Shown: piece by piece, positions 25,180 through 35,040 of the stretch
How the letters are laid out: the number at the start of each line of letters is the position of its first letter
Numbering within the stretch: position 1 is the stretch's first letter
NCBI RefSeq assembly: GCF_009208555.1
Contig: NZ_WFLI01000003.1
Coordinates: 186,001 to 250,000 of the forward strand
Length of the DNA: 64,000 nucleotides
Direction: 5' to 3'
Origin: Janthinobacterium violaceinigrum
GTDB lineage: Bacteria; Pseudomonadota; Gammaproteobacteria; Burkholderiales; Burkholderiaceae_D
Program-made: the position numbers and the translations under genes
The notes under the pieces: generated by a model
Told to the model about the DNA's origin: nothing
Databases searched by the model: none
The model's input: only the letters and a program-made list of their open reading frames with translations

Positions 25180-26361
25180 ATGCTGACCCAGCAACAACGC
25201 ACCATCATCACCGCCACCGTCCCCATCCTCGAGCAGGGCGGCGAAGCGCTGACCCGCCATTTCTACAAGAACCTGTTCCGCGACCATCCCGAAGTGCTGC
25301 CGTACTTTAACCAGGCGCACCAGCACAGCGGCGACCAGCAGCGGGCGCTGGCCAATGGCGTGCTGATGTATGCCAAGCATATCGACCGGCTCGAAGCGCT
25401 GGGCGACCTGGTGGCCACCATCGTCAACAAGCACGTGGCCCTGCAGATTCGCGCCGAACACTATCCGCTGGTGGGCGCCAGCCTGCTGCAAGCGATCCGC
25501 GAAGTGCTGGGCGCCGAGGTGGCCAGCGACGCCGTCATCGACGCCTGGGGCGCGGCCTACGGCCAGCTGGCCGATATCCTGGCCGGCGAAGAAGGGCGCA
25601 TCTACAAAGCGCAGGCGGCCGCACCCGGTGGCTGGAGCGGCGCGCGCGACTTTACCGTGCGCAGCAAGACGGTGGAAAGCGGCGAGATCACGTCCTTCCT
25701 GCTGGCGCCCGCCGATGGCCGGCCCGTGCTCGACTTTGCGCCAGGTCAATACATCGGCGTGCTGGCCACCGTCGATGGCGTGCCCATGCGCCGCCAGTAT
25801 TCGCTGTCGGCCGCCAGCAATGGCCAGACGTACCGCATCAGCGTCAAGCGCGAAGAGGGCGGCAAGGTGTCGAATTTCTTCCATGACGGCGTGCAGGCGG
25901 GAGACACAGTGCAGCTGACGCCGCCATCGGGCGACTTCGTGCTGACGCAGAGCGACAAGCCGCTGGTGCTGATCAGCGGCGGCGTGGGCATCACGCCCAC
26001 CCTGGCCATGCTGGCGACGGCCCTGCGCGGCAAGCGACCCGTGCATTTCATCCACGCGGCGCGCAACCGGGGCGTGCATGCATTCCGCGCGCAGATCGAC
26101 GCACTGGCCGCCCAGCATCCGCAACTGCAGCGCTATTACTGCTACGCGGAACATGAAGGCGAACACGATGCGCCGGACGCCGTCGGCTTGCTGGACAAGG
26201 AGCAGCTGGCGCACTGGCTGCCGGCCTCGCGCGACGTCGATGCCTACTTCCTGGGGCCGCAGCCATTCATGCGGGCCGTCAAGCAATACTTGCGCGAACT
26301 GGGCGTGCCGGAACAGCAGACGCACCATGAATTCTTCGGACCGGCCGCCGCACTGAATTGA
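25180..26361 (+). CDS. hmp: Flavohaemoglobin, nitric oxide dioxygenase
   Basis: A 393-residue protein of typical length. The globin domain (1-140) has distal Y29 in HFYKNLF and proximal H85 in NKHVALQI. The FAD domain has RRQYSLS, and the NAD domain has GGVGITPTLAML, ending in the FFGP motif. The enzyme turns NO and O2 into nitrate in the cytoplasm using NAD(P)H. AGGAG lies 8 bases before the ATG. Co-transcription with the upstream hemerythrin gene from the NsrR-regulated promoter is expected. Confidence 0.96.
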   Translation: MLTQQQRTIITATVPILEQGGEALTRHFYKNLFRDHPEVLPYFNQAHQHSGDQQRALANGVLMYAKHIDRLEALGDLVATIVNKHVALQIRAEHYPLVGASLLQAIREVLGAEVASDAVIDAWGAAYGQLADILAGEEGRIYKAQAAAPGGWSGARDFTVRSKTVESGEITSFLLAPADGRPVLDFAPGQYIGVLATVDGVPMRRQYSLSAASNGQTYRISVKREEGGKVSNFFHDGVQAGDTVQLTPPSGDFVLTQSDKPLVLISGGVGITPTLAMLATALRGKRPVHFIHAARNRGVHAFRAQIDALAAQHPQLQRYYCYAEHEGEHDAPDAVGLLDKEQLAHWLPASRDVDAYFLGPQPFMRAVKQYLRELGVPEQQTHHEFFGPAAALN

Positions 26362-26492
26362 TGGTGCCGCCTGCCGCGTGTTGCCGCCGCGAGAAAAAAC
26401 CGCTGCCGTAAGGGGCGGGTAAGCCTCGCGCTGTACTGTGAAGCCAAGCTCGAAAATAACAGAGCAGCTTTTACATAACAGGAGGCAACACA

Positions 26493-26801
26493 ATGCATGA
26501 CGATCTCGTTCAAAAAATCAAGAGCGACCCCAACTATCATCAGCTGGTCAAGGTACGTTCCCGCTTCGGCTGGGCGCTGACGGGCCTGATGATGCTGGTG
26601 TACTACGGCTACATCCTGCTCATCGCCTTCGACAAGGAATTCCTCGCCACAAAAACGGGCACCGGCGTGATGACCTGGGGCATGCCGATCGGCCTGTTCG
26701 TCATCGTGTTTACCGTGCTGGTCACGGGTATCTATGTGCGCCGCGCCAACAAGCAATTCGACGACCTGAGCAACGCCATCCAGGCACGGGTGCAAGCATG
26801 A
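26493..26801 (+). CDS. DUF485 membrane protein, YjcH-like
   Basis: A 102-residue protein with two membrane helices (about 27-48 and 62-85). The pattern [20 protein letters not shown] and a final [13 protein letters not shown] is typical of the YjcH partner encoded just before acetate symporters. A strong AGGAGG (26480-26485) precedes the ATG. Its stop overlaps the symporter start by four bases (ATGA), so the two are translationally coupled. It may help assemble or regulate the transporter. Confidence 0.9.
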   Translation: MHDDLVQKIKSDPNYHQLVKVRSRFGWALTGLMMLVYYGYILLIAFDKEFLATKTGTGVMTWGMPIGLFVIVFTVLVTGIYVRRANKQFDDLSNAIQARVQA

Positions 26802-28483
26802 GCGGCGCCCCATCGACGCAACGCACATGCGCCTGCCTGGCAGCCCTGGCCGTGCTGGCGGGCGCCAGCAGCAGCGTGCTGGCGGCCGGCGCCGACCTGG
26901 GCCAGGCAGTCAAGCAGCCCACCAACTGGACGGCGATCATCATGTTCGCCGCCTTCGTCATCTTCACCCTGTTCGTCACCAAGTGGGCGGCCGCGAAGAC
27001 AAAGTCGGCCTCCGATTTCTACACGGCCGGCGGCGGCATCACGGGTTTCCAGAATGGCCTGGCCATCGCGGGCGACTATATGTCGGCCGCTTCCTTCCTC
27101 GGCATTTCCGCCGCCGTCTTTTTGAACGGCTACGATGGCCTGATCTATGCCATCGGCTTTCTCGTCGGCTGGCCCGTCATCACCTTTCTGATGGCCGAGC
27201 GCCTGCGCAACCTGGGCCGCTTCACCTTTGCCGACGTGGCCGCCTACCGCTTCAAGCAGGCGCCGATCCGCATCTTTTCCGCGTCCGGCACCCTGGTCGT
27301 CGTGGCGTTCTACCTGATCGCGCAGATGGTGGGCGCGGGCCAGCTGATCAAGCTGCTGTTCGGCCTCGAATACTGGATCGCCGTCGTGCTGGTGGGCACC
27401 CTGATGATGATCTACGTGCTGTTTGGCGGCATGACGGCCACCACCTGGGTGCAGATCATCAAGGCCGTGATGCTGCTGGGCGGCGCCACCTTCATGGCCG
27501 TGGCCGTGCTGGCGCAATTCAATTTCAGCCCGGAAGCGCTGTTCGCCAAGTCGGTGGACGTGCATGCCACCAAGGAAGCCATCATGGGCCCCGGTTCCTT
27601 CATCAAGGACCCGATCTCGGCCATCTCGTTCGGCATGGCGCTGATGTTTGGTACGGCTGGCTTGCCGCACATCCTGATGCGTTTCTTCACGGTGCCCAGC
27701 GCCAAGGAAGCGCGCAAGTCCGTGTTCTGGGCCACCACCTGGATCGCTTATTTCTATATCCTGACCTTCATCATCGGCTTTGGCGCCATCGTGCTGGTGA
27801 GCACCAATCCCGAGTTCAAGGATGCGGCTGGCAAGCTGCTGGGCGGTAACAACATGGCGGCCGTGCACCTGGCCAAGGCCGTGGGCGGCAACGTCTTCCT
27901 CGGCTTCATGTCGGCCGTCGCCTTTGCCACCATCCTCGCCGTCGTGGCGGGCTTGACCCTGTCGGGCGCGTCGGCCGTGTCGCACGATCTGTATGCCACC
28001 GTCATCAAGAAGGGCAAGGCCACGGGCGCCAACGAATTGAAGGTGTCGCGCGTGACGACGATCGTGCTGGGCATCATTGCCGTGGTGCTGGGCATTGCGT
28101 TCGAGAAGCAGAACATCGCCTTCATGGTCTCGCTGGCCTTTGCCATCGCCGCTTCGGCCAACTTCCCCGTGCTGTTCATGTCGGTGCTGTGGAAAGACTG
28201 CACCACGCGGGGCGCCACCATCGGTGGCTTCCTGGGCTTGATCACGGCCGTCGCGCTGACGGTGGTGTCGAAGTCCGTGTGGGTGGACGTGCTGGGCCAT
28301 GGCGAAGCGCTGTTCCCGTATGCGTCGCCGGCGCTGTTCTCGATGACGGCAGGCTTCGTCGGCATCTGGCTGTTCTCGGTGCTCGACAAGAGCCCCCGCG
28401 CGCGCATCGACCGCGCCGGTTACGAAGCGCAGCAGATGCGCTCGGAAACGGGCATCGGCGCGGCAGGCGCCAGCGCGCACTGA
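26798..28483 (+). CDS. actP: Sodium/solute symporter, ActP-like cation:acetate transporter
   Basis: A 561-residue protein: an N-terminal signal-like hydrophobic segment ending VLAAGADL, then about thirteen transmembrane helices of the SSS family. Characteristic stretches are [32 protein letters not shown] and [26 protein letters not shown]. Homologues import acetate and other short monocarboxylates with Na+. The gene forms a pair with the YjcH-like gene, lies between hmp and nsrR, and is ended by a bidirectional terminator. Confidence 0.93.
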   Translation: MSGAPSTQRTCACLAALAVLAGASSSVLAAGADLGQAVKQPTNWTAIIMFAAFVIFTLFVTKWAAAKTKSASDFYTAGGGITGFQNGLAIAGDYMSAASFLGISAAVFLNGYDGLIYAIGFLVGWPVITFLMAERLRNLGRFTFADVAAYRFKQAPIRIFSASGTLVVVAFYLIAQMVGAGQLIKLLFGLEYWIAVVLVGTLMMIYVLFGGMTATTWVQIIKAVMLLGGATFMAVAVLAQFNFSPEALFAKSVDVHATKEAIMGPGSFIKDPISAISFGMALMFGTAGLPHILMRFFTVPSAKEARKSVFWATTWIAYFYILTFIIGFGAIVLVSTNPEFKDAAGKLLGGNNMAAVHLAKAVGGNVFLGFMSAVAFATILAVVAGLTLSGASAVSHDLYATVIKKGKATGANELKVSRVTTIVLGIIAVVLGIAFEKQNIAFMVSLAFAIAASANFPVLFMSVLWKDCTTRGATIGGFLGLITAVALTVVSKSVWVDVLGHGEALFPYASPALFSMTAGFVGIWLFSVLDKSPRARIDRAGYEAQQMRSETGIGAAGASAH

Positions 28484-28506
28484 TTGATCAGCTAGTCCTT
28501 GCAGAA

Positions 28507-28534
28507 AACAATGCCCGGTTCGCCGGGCATTGTT
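28507..28534. terminator. Bidirectional terminator between actP and nsrR
   Basis: Perfect 12-base arms AACAATGCCCGG (28507-28518) and CCGGGCATTGTT (28523-28534) around a TTCG loop. GTTTTTG follows on the plus strand and TTTTCTGC on the minus strand, so it can serve both convergent genes. Confidence 0.88.
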
Positions 28535-28549
28535 GTTTTTGTGCACCTG

Positions 28550-29005
28550 CTACTGTGCCAGGTGCAGGGGAATCACGCCCGCCGCCAGCGCCGGCGCGCC
28601 CGGCGCCGCGTCGAGTATCGATGCCAGGGTCACCGTGTCGAGCACGGCCAGGAAGGCGGCCGTGGCCTGGCCCAGCCTGGCCTTCAGCAGGCAATCGGGT
28701 GTCAGCGGGCAAGTGTTGCTGTCCTTGTTGAAACATTCCGCCATAAAGAAATCGCTTTCCGTCTCGCGCACCACGGTGCCGATATTGATCTCGGCCGGGT
28801 CGCGCGCCAGGCGCAGGCCGCCATTCCTTCCGCGCACGGTTTCCACGATGCCGGACAGGCCCAGCTGGTGTACGACCTTCATCAGGTGATTCTTCGAGAT
28901 GGCATGCAGGTCGGCAATGTCCTGGATGGTCACGAGGCGGTCGCGGTGCACGCCCAGGTACATCAGGGTGCGCAGGGTGTAGTCGGTGTAGGCAGTCAGT
29001 CGCAT
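28550..29005 (-). CDS. nsrR: NsrR, NO-sensing Rrf2-family repressor
   Basis: A 151-residue regulator starting MRLTAYTDYTLRTLMYLGVH, the NsrR N-terminus. The HTH (IQDIADLHAISKNHLMKVVHQL) and wing RGRNGGLRLA are followed by three cysteines, C91, C99 and C105, in the NsrR spacing; they bind the Fe-S cluster that reacts with NO. Its target is the operator at 24663. A palindrome 20 bases upstream of its own start (29025-29039) suggests autoregulation. Confidence 0.95.
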   Translation of the reverse strand: MRLTAYTDYTLRTLMYLGVHRDRLVTIQDIADLHAISKNHLMKVVHQLGLSGIVETVRGRNGGLRLARDPAEINIGTVVRETESDFFMAECFNKDSNTCPLTPDCLLKARLGQATAAFLAVLDTVTLASILDAAPGAPALAAGVIPLHLAQ

Positions 29006-29024
29006 CGCTAGTCGGGTCGGTAAA

Positions 29025-29039
29025 GATGTGGATTACATC
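29025..29039. promoter_or_regulatory. Palindrome upstream of nsrR, possible autoregulatory site
   Basis: GATGT-GGATT-ACATC is perfectly symmetric in its 5-base arms, inside AAAGATGTGGATTACATCC. It carries the AAGATGT end of an NsrR half-site, but the gap between half-sites is 4 bases shorter than in the NsrR consensus. Either a divergent operator or a site for a different factor. Confidence 0.45.
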
Positions 29040-29154
29040 CTTGTTTCAGCCGCCAGCATACAGGAGAGTGCCTTGCCGCAGCGGGTCTGCTGCGCATTTT
29101 CACGCCACATTTCAGCCTCGAAAGGCAAAAGGTGATTGCCTTTCGATCAAATGC

Positions 29155-29274
29155 GTAGTAAATTTTCATATTGTTGCCCTGGTAAATAGCTTGCAAGCCC
29201 TTTATAACCCTTTGAGCATGGATTTTTCTGATGAAAATCAAGAGGATGGTGAAACAATAAGGTAAATTTACTAC
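29155..29274. repeat. Long-range inverted repeat in the ppc upstream region
   Basis: GTAGTAAATTT (29155-29165) pairs perfectly with AAATTTACTAC (29264-29274). Four or five bases further in, ATTGTT (29170-29175) pairs with AACAAT (29253-29258). Together 17 base pairs enclose about 77 bases of AT-rich DNA between nsrR and ppc. It may be a pair of oppositely oriented operator sites or a long hairpin in the leader. No gene is seen in the 358 bases between nsrR and ppc. Confidence 0.6.
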
Positions 29275-29363
29275 AAATTGGATGATGAGCGTTTCCCGGG
29301 CCGGGGAGCGCGTACGACGCAATCTGTGCGGTGCCGCCGTGGCCGCTCCAGGAAATGAATACC

Positions 29364-32117
29364 ATGCAAATGAATGAAGTGAAAGACGAGCTGCTGAGCA
29401 GCGATATCCGCCAGCTGGGCCGTCTCTTGGGCGACGCCATCCGCAACCACCTGGGCGACCCCGCCTTCGAACGTATCGAACATGTGCGCCAGCTGGCCAT
29501 CCGTTTCCGCCGCGACAATGATGAAGCGGCGCGCGCGCAGCTGTCCGCTGCGCTGCAAGCGCTGTCGCAGGAAGAAACCACGCAATTGACGCGCGCTTTC
29601 AGCTATTTTTCGCTGCTGGCCAACATTGCGGAAGACCAGCACCATATCCGCCGCACGCGCGCCCATCTGATCGCCGGTTCGCCGCCGCGCCAGGGTAGCC
29701 TCAGCCATGCCGTCGGCAACGTGTTCGACGCGGGCAAGGCCGATGCGCTGGCGTCGTTCTTTGACGATGCCTTCGTCAGCCCCGTGTTCACGGCCCACCC
29801 GACGGAAGTGCAGCGCAAGAGCATCCAGAATTGCCAGATGGCCATCGCGCGCCTGTTGAGCGAGCGCGACCGCGTACAAATGACGCCGGAAGAGGCGGAG
29901 CAGAATGAAGAGGCGCTGGGCCGCGGCATCGTCACCCTGTGGCAGACGCGCCTGCTGCGCACGAGCAAGCTGTCCGTCATGGATGAAGTGGCCAATGGCC
30001 TGTCGTTCTATGACCACACGATCCTGCGTGAACTGCCGAAACTGTATTCATCGCTGGAAACCATGCTGGCCCAGCGCGATGCCCGCTGGGAAGATGTGGA
30101 ATTGCCCAACTTCATGAAAGTGGGCAGCTGGATAGGCGGCGACCGCGACGGCAACCCGTTCGTGATGGCCGACATCCTGCGCAGCACCTTGCAGACGCAG
30201 GCCGACAAGGCACTCGATTTCTACCTCGGTGAATTGCGCAAGCTCGCGTCGCAACTGTCGCTGGCGCAGATACTCAATGGCTGCAGCGAGCCGCTGCGCG
30301 CGCTGGCCGAGCGCTCGGCCGACGCGTCGCCGCACAGGGTTGACGAGCCGTACCGCCGCGCCTTGCACGGCATCCATGCGCGCCTGGAAAACACGCGCGT
30401 CGTGCTCTCCGGCAAGGGCAAGCAAGCCGACGGCGTGCAGCCCTACGCTGCGGCAGCCGAGCTGCTGGCCGACCTGGACGTGGTCCAGCATTCGCTCGTC
30501 AGCAATGGCTTGCGCGCGCTGGCGCGGGGCCGGCTGCGCCAGCTGCGCCGCGCCGTCAAGGTCTTCGGCTTCTCGCTGGCGCCGCTGGACTTGCGCCAGA
30601 ATTCCGACGTGCACGAGCGCGTCGTGGGCGAACTGTTCGCGGGCGCCCAGCCGGGCCTCGTTTACCTGGACCTTGATGAAGAGCAGCGCATCGCCTTGCT
30701 GCTGGCCGAGCTGCAGTCGCCGCGCCTGCTGACGTCGCCGTATGCGCAGTACTCGGAAGAAACCACATCCGAACTCGACATCTTCCGCGCCGTGCGCGAA
30801 GCCCACGTCAAGTACGGCCAGGAATCGGTGCCGAATTGCATCATCTCGAAGGCGGCCAGCGTCTCGGACTTGCTGGAAGTGGCCTTGCTGCTCAAGGAAG
30901 TGGGCTTGCTGCGCCAGGACAGCCGCGAAGTCGACGTCAATATCATTCCCCTGTTTGAAACCATCGACGACTTGCGCGCCGGTCCCGCCATCATGGCGCG
31001 CGCGTTCGGCTTGCCGTTCTACCGGGGCTTGCTGGCGTCGCGCGCGGACCAGCAGGAAGTCATGCTCGGCTATTCGGACAGCAACAAGGACGGCGGTTTC
31101 CTGACGTCCGGCTGGGAACTCTACAAGGCCGAGATCGAACTGGTGACGGTCTTCAAGCAGGAACAGATCAAGCTGCGCCTGTTCCATGGCCGCGGCGGTT
31201 CCGTGGGCCGCGGCGGCGGACCCAGCTATGAAGCCATCCTGGCCCAGCCGGCCGGCGCCGTGCAGGGACAGATCCGTTTGACGGAGCAGGGCGAAGTCAT
31301 CACGGCCAAGTATGCGAACCCGGAAGTAGGGCGCCGCAACCTGGAAGTGCTGGTGGCCGCCACCATCCAGTCGACCCTGCTGCCGCAGGCGCACCTCCAG
31401 CCGAAGGCCTCGGCCGGCGCGGGCCACCTGGCAGCCATGGAAGAGCTGTCCGGCACGGCCCTGAATGCCTACCGCGACCTCGTCTACGGCACGGAGGGCT
31501 TCGAGCAGTATTTCTGGGAATCGACGGTGATCGCGGAAATTGCCGCACTGAACATCGGTAGTCGTCCCGCCTCGCGCAAGAAATCCACGTCCATCGAGGA
31601 TTTGCGCGCGATCCCGTGGGTCTTGAGCTGGGCGCAATGCCGCTTGATGCTGCCGGGCTGGTTCGGCTTCGGTTCCGCCGTGCAAGCCTACCTGGCCGCC
31701 CATCCGGACGGCGGCGCGGATGTGCTGCGCGGCATGTACACGGATTGGCCATTCTTCACGTCCCTGCTGTCGAACATGGACATGGTGCTGGCCAAGAGCG
31801 ACATCGCCATTGCCGGCAAGTATGCGGAACTGGTCAAGGACAAGACCTTGCGCGATGCCATCTTTACGCGTATCCGCGCCGAATATGCGGCTACCCTGGA
31901 CGCCCTGAAACTGATCACGGGCCAGGAAGAGTTGCAGCAATCCAATCCGCTGATGCAGCGCTCGATACGCAACCGTTTCCCGTACATCGATCCGCTCAAC
32001 CACGTGCAGGTGGAATTGCTGAAACGCTTCCGCGAAGGCAAGCAGGATGCTGCCGCGCGCACGGGGATTCATTTGTCGATCAATGGCATTGCGGCGGGGT
32101 TGCGCAACAGCGGTTAA
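29364..32117 (+). CDS. ppc: Phosphoenolpyruvate carboxylase
   Basis: A 917-residue enzyme that makes oxaloacetate from PEP and bicarbonate to refill the TCA cycle. Catalytic segments are intact: VFTAHPTEVQRKS near residue 140, GYSDSNKDGGF, the glycine loop FHGRGGSVGRGGGP, and NIGSRPASRK. The C-terminus is GLRNSG where most homologues end in RNTG. I chose ATG 29364, since AGGA (29350-29353) is at good distance; ATG 29355 is too close to it, and an upstream GTG at 29331 would add further residues. It leads a run of central carbon genes (ppc, gap, pyk). Confidence 0.97.
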   Translation: MQMNEVKDELLSSDIRQLGRLLGDAIRNHLGDPAFERIEHVRQLAIRFRRDNDEAARAQLSAALQALSQEETTQLTRAFSYFSLLANIAEDQHHIRRTRAHLIAGSPPRQGSLSHAVGNVFDAGKADALASFFDDAFVSPVFTAHPTEVQRKSIQNCQMAIARLLSERDRVQMTPEEAEQNEEALGRGIVTLWQTRLLRTSKLSVMDEVANGLSFYDHTILRELPKLYSSLETMLAQRDARWEDVELPNFMKVGSWIGGDRDGNPFVMADILRSTLQTQADKALDFYLGELRKLASQLSLAQILNGCSEPLRALAERSADASPHRVDEPYRRALHGIHARLENTRVVLSGKGKQADGVQPYAAAAELLADLDVVQHSLVSNGLRALARGRLRQLRRAVKVFGFSLAPLDLRQNSDVHERVVGELFAGAQPGLVYLDLDEEQRIALLLAELQSPRLLTSPYAQYSEETTSELDIFRAVREAHVKYGQESVPNCIISKAASVSDLLEVALLLKEVGLLRQDSREVDVNIIPLFETIDDLRAGPAIMARAFGLPFYRGLLASRADQQEVMLGYSDSNKDGGFLTSGWELYKAEIELVTVFKQEQIKLRLFHGRGGSVGRGGGPSYEAILAQPAGAVQGQIRLTEQGEVITAKYANPEVGRRNLEVLVAATIQSTLLPQAHLQPKASAGAGHLAAMEELSGTALNAYRDLVYGTEGFEQYFWESTVIAEIAALNIGSRPASRKKSTSIEDLRAIPWVLSWAQCRLMLPGWFGFGSAVQAYLAAHPDGGADVLRGMYTDWPFFTSLLSNMDMVLAKSDIAIAGKYAELVKDKTLRDAIFTRIRAEYAATLDALKLITGQEELQQSNPLMQRSIRNRFPYIDPLNHVQVELLKRFREGKQDAAARTGIHLSINGIAAGLRNSG

Positions 32118-32121
32118 TTTT

Positions 32122-32150
32122 TGGGGTCAGACCCGCCGGGTCTGACCCCA
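32122..32150. repeat. GGGGTCAGACCC hairpin element
   Basis: Perfect 13-base arms TGGGGTCAGACCC (32122-32134) and GGGTCTGACCCCA (32138-32150) around a GCC loop, 5 bases after ppc. It has no T tract downstream, so it is not a textbook terminator, although the stem could slow polymerase or protect the ppc transcript. It shares its stem with the element at 12614. Confidence 0.85.
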
Positions 32151-32195
32151 GCTTTGCACTTGGCTTAGTTTTAAGTAAAACAACAAGGAGACAGC

Positions 32196-33206
32196 ATGAC
32201 CATCAAAGTTGCCATCAATGGCTATGGCCGCATCGGCCGCAATGTCTTGCGCGCGTTTTATGAAGGCGGCAAGCAGCAGGATATCGAAATCGTCGCCATC
32301 AACGACCTGGGCGACGCCAAGTCGAATGCGCATCTGACGCGCTACGATACGGTGCACGGCAAGTTTCCCGGCGTCGTTACCATCGACGGCGACAACATGA
32401 TCGTCAACGGCGACCGCATCCGCGTGTTCGCGCAGCGCGACCCGGCCCTGATACCGTGGGGCGAACTCGGCGTCGACGTGGTGCTCGAGTGCACGGGTTT
32501 CTTCACGACCAAGGAAAAAGCCTCGGCCCATCTGAAGGGCGGCGCAAAGAAAGTCATCATCTCGGCGCCGGGTGGCAAGGATGTCGATGCCACCATCGTG
32601 TTCGGCGTCAACCAGCACGTCTTGAAAGCCTCGGATACGGTCATTTCGAATGCCTCGTGCACGACGAATTGCCTCGCGCCACTGGTCAAGCCGCTCAACG
32701 ACGCCATCGGCATCGAATCGGGCCTGATGACCACCGTGCACGCCTACACGAATGACCAGGTGCTGTCCGACGTGATGCATGAAGACTTGCGCCGCGCCCG
32801 TTCGGCCACGCATTCGATGATTCCCACCAAGACGGGAGCGGCAGCGGCCGTGGGCCTGGTCTTGCCGGAACTCAATGGCAAGCTCGATGGCTTTGCCGTG
32901 CGCGTGCCGACGATCAACGTCTCGCTGGTCGACCTGTCCTTCATCGCCAAGCGCGACACGACGGTGGACGAGGTGAATGCGCTGCTGAAAGCGGCATCGG
33001 AAGGCGCGCTGAAAGGCATCCTCACGTACCAGACGGAACCGCTCGTTTCCATCGATTTCAACCACAACCCGGCTTCGTCGAACTTCGATTCGACCCTGAC
33101 CAAGGTGTCGGGCCGCCTCGTGAAAGTGTCGTCGTGGTACGACAACGAATGGGGCTTCTCGAACCGCATGCTCGACACCACGGTCGCCCTGATGGCGGCT
33201 CAATAA
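32196..33206 (+). CDS. gap: Glyceraldehyde-3-phosphate dehydrogenase, type I
   Basis: A 336-residue enzyme of normal length. NAD-binding start [17 protein letters not shown], catalytic C155 in [12 protein letters not shown], and [11 protein letters not shown] near the end. It converts glyceraldehyde-3-phosphate to 1,3-bisphosphoglycerate with NAD+. AAGGAGA precedes the ATG. pyk follows 87 bases later in the same direction. The intergenic stretch contains only a short imperfect hairpin (around 33241-33261). Confidence 0.97.
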   Translation: MTIKVAINGYGRIGRNVLRAFYEGGKQQDIEIVAINDLGDAKSNAHLTRYDTVHGKFPGVVTIDGDNMIVNGDRIRVFAQRDPALIPWGELGVDVVLECTGFFTTKEKASAHLKGGAKKVIISAPGGKDVDATIVFGVNQHVLKASDTVISNASCTTNCLAPLVKPLNDAIGIESGLMTTVHAYTNDQVLSDVMHEDLRRARSATHSMIPTKTGAAAAVGLVLPELNGKLDGFAVRVPTINVSLVDLSFIAKRDTTVDEVNALLKAASEGALKGILTYQTEPLVSIDFNHNPASSNFDSTLTKVSGRLVKVSSWYDNEWGFSNRMLDTTVALMAAQ

Positions 33207-33293
33207 CAAGGTTTTACCGCTGATCCAGCGCACCAGGACGGCCGGCCCACAAGGCTGGCCCTTGTAGCAACTTATTATAGAAAGCAGCACACC

Positions 33294-34754
33294 ATGACCA
33301 TGCAAGTACAGCAACGCGCCACCAAGATCGTTTCCACCATCGGCCCCGCTTCGAACGATATCGATACCCTGGTCCGCATGTTCAAGGCCGGCGTCGACGT
33401 CGTGCGCCTGAACTTCTCGCATGGCAAGGCGCAAGACCATATCGACCGCGCCCGCATGGTGCGCGAAGCAGCAGCCCTGTGCGGCCGCGAAGTGGCCATC
33501 ATGGCCGACTTGCAAGGTCCGAAAATTCGCGTCGGCAAGTTTGAAGAAGGCAAGATTTTCCTGGAAAACGGCGCCAAGTTCATCCTCGATGCCAAGTGGG
33601 GCGAGAACGGCGAACTGGGCAACATCGAGCGCTGCGGCCTCGACTACAAGGAATTGCCGCGCGACTTGCGCACCGCCGACGTGCTGCTGCTCAATGACGG
33701 CTTGATCGTCTTGACGGTCGACAAGGTCGTCGGCAGCGAAATCCACACGACAGTGAAAATCGGCGGCGAGTTGTCGAACAACAAGGGCATCAACCGCCAG
33801 GGCGGCGGCTTGTCGGCTCCGGCCCTGACGGCCAAAGACATGGAAGACGTGAAGACGGCGATGAGTTTCCAGGCCGACTACGTGGCCGTGTCTTTCCCGA
33901 AAAACGCCACCGACATGGTCATGGCGCGCCAGCTGGCCAATATCGCGGGCGAAGCGTGGGACCACAAGCCGATGATGATCGCCAAGATCGAACGCGCGGA
34001 AGCCATTCCTGCACTGCAGGAAATCCTCGACGCGTCCGACGGCATCATGGTGGCGCGCGGCGACCTGGCGGTCGAGGTGGGCAATGCGGCCGTGCCGGCC
34101 TTGCAAAAGCGCATGATCAAGATGGCGCGCGCGTCGAACAAGCTGGCGATCACGGCCACGCAGATGATGGAATCGATGATCGTCAACGCCGTGCCCACGC
34201 GCGCGGAAGTGTCGGACGTGGCCAATGCCGTGCTGGACGGCACGGATGCCGTGATGACGTCGGCGGAAACGGCCTCGGGCCGCTATCCGATCGAAACGGT
34301 GGAAGCGATGGCCGCCATCTGCCTGGACGCGGAAAAGTGGGATACCTGCAAGCTCGATGCCGATTTCCTCAACGCCACGTTCTCGCGCATCGACCAGTCG
34401 ATCGCGTATGGCGCCCTGTTTACGGCCCACCACCTGCGCGTGAAAGCCATCGCCACCCTGACGGAGTCGGGTTCCACGGCGCTGTGGATGAGCCGCTGCA
34501 ACATCGACATCCCCATCGTGGCCCTGACCCCGAGCGTGGGCACGCGCCGCAAGCTGGCCCTGTACCGCAACGTCAGCACCCTGGAACTGACGTCCGGCAC
34601 GGACCGCGACAAGGTCTTGCAACAGGCGGAAGATTTGCTGGTGGAACATAAGGTGGTGGCCAAGGGCGACACCGTCGTGCTGACCTGGGGCGAGCCGATG
34701 GGCAAGGTGGGCGGCACGAATGCGCTGAAAATCATGAAGATCGGCCAGCACTGA
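33294..34754 (+). CDS. pyk: Pyruvate kinase
   Basis: A 486-residue enzyme converting PEP and ADP to pyruvate and ATP. Seen are the N-terminal RATKIVSTIGPAS and FSHG, the metal/PEP motifs IMVARGDLAVEVG, the signature ITATQMMESMI, and the C-terminal domain ending in TWGEPMGKVGGTN. A second ATG two codons in is an equally good start. Together with ppc and gap it sets the fate of PEP in this locus. Confidence 0.97.
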   Translation: MTMQVQQRATKIVSTIGPASNDIDTLVRMFKAGVDVVRLNFSHGKAQDHIDRARMVREAAALCGREVAIMADLQGPKIRVGKFEEGKIFLENGAKFILDAKWGENGELGNIERCGLDYKELPRDLRTADVLLLNDGLIVLTVDKVVGSEIHTTVKIGGELSNNKGINRQGGGLSAPALTAKDMEDVKTAMSFQADYVAVSFPKNATDMVMARQLANIAGEAWDHKPMMIAKIERAEAIPALQEILDASDGIMVARGDLAVEVGNAAVPALQKRMIKMARASNKLAITATQMMESMIVNAVPTRAEVSDVANAVLDGTDAVMTSAETASGRYPIETVEAMAAICLDAEKWDTCKLDADFLNATFSRIDQSIAYGALFTAHHLRVKAIATLTESGSTALWMSRCNIDIPIVALTPSVGTRRKLALYRNVSTLELTSGTDRDKVLQQAEDLLVEHKVVAKGDTVVLTWGEPMGKVGGTNALKIMKIGQH

Positions 34755-35040
34755 CCGATGACCGGGGGGCGTCCGCCTGCCGGACGTCGCCCGCTGCAGG
34801 TGACCGGTCGCGGCCGGCCCTGATCCTGCCCGTCCTGGGCGCGCTGGCGCAGTCCTGCTCATTATTCCAGCTTATTATTCCTGTTTGTTCTCTGATATAA
34901 ATCATGGCCGTCCTGGCGGCCTTGCCACGCCCGTGCCCGGCCAGCTGGCGCTATCGGCTTCCGCGTGAGAAGATGGGGGCTTTCCCATTTGGCAATTCCA
35001 AGCCGATACGGACAACGATGTCAGAGAGAGTCGCGTCAAG

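Noticed and set aside
26362..26492. Second NsrR site before the YjcH/ActP pair
   Set aside because: Searched by eye for AAGATG-type half-sites and found none with the proper spacing.
26732..28546. 604-codon minus-strand open frame opposite actP
   Set aside because: Opposite strand codes for a complete SSS transporter. The antisense product is D/H/G/Q-rich and has no start or context of its own.
33241..33262. GGCCGGCC/GGCTGGCC hairpin between gap and pyk as terminator
   Set aside because: It needs a G-U pair and has no T tract, and both genes are highly expressed in the same direction. Too weak to call.
34765..34795. GC hairpin after pyk
   Set aside because: The arms are imperfect (two unpaired bases) and no T run follows. 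No basis to call a terminator.
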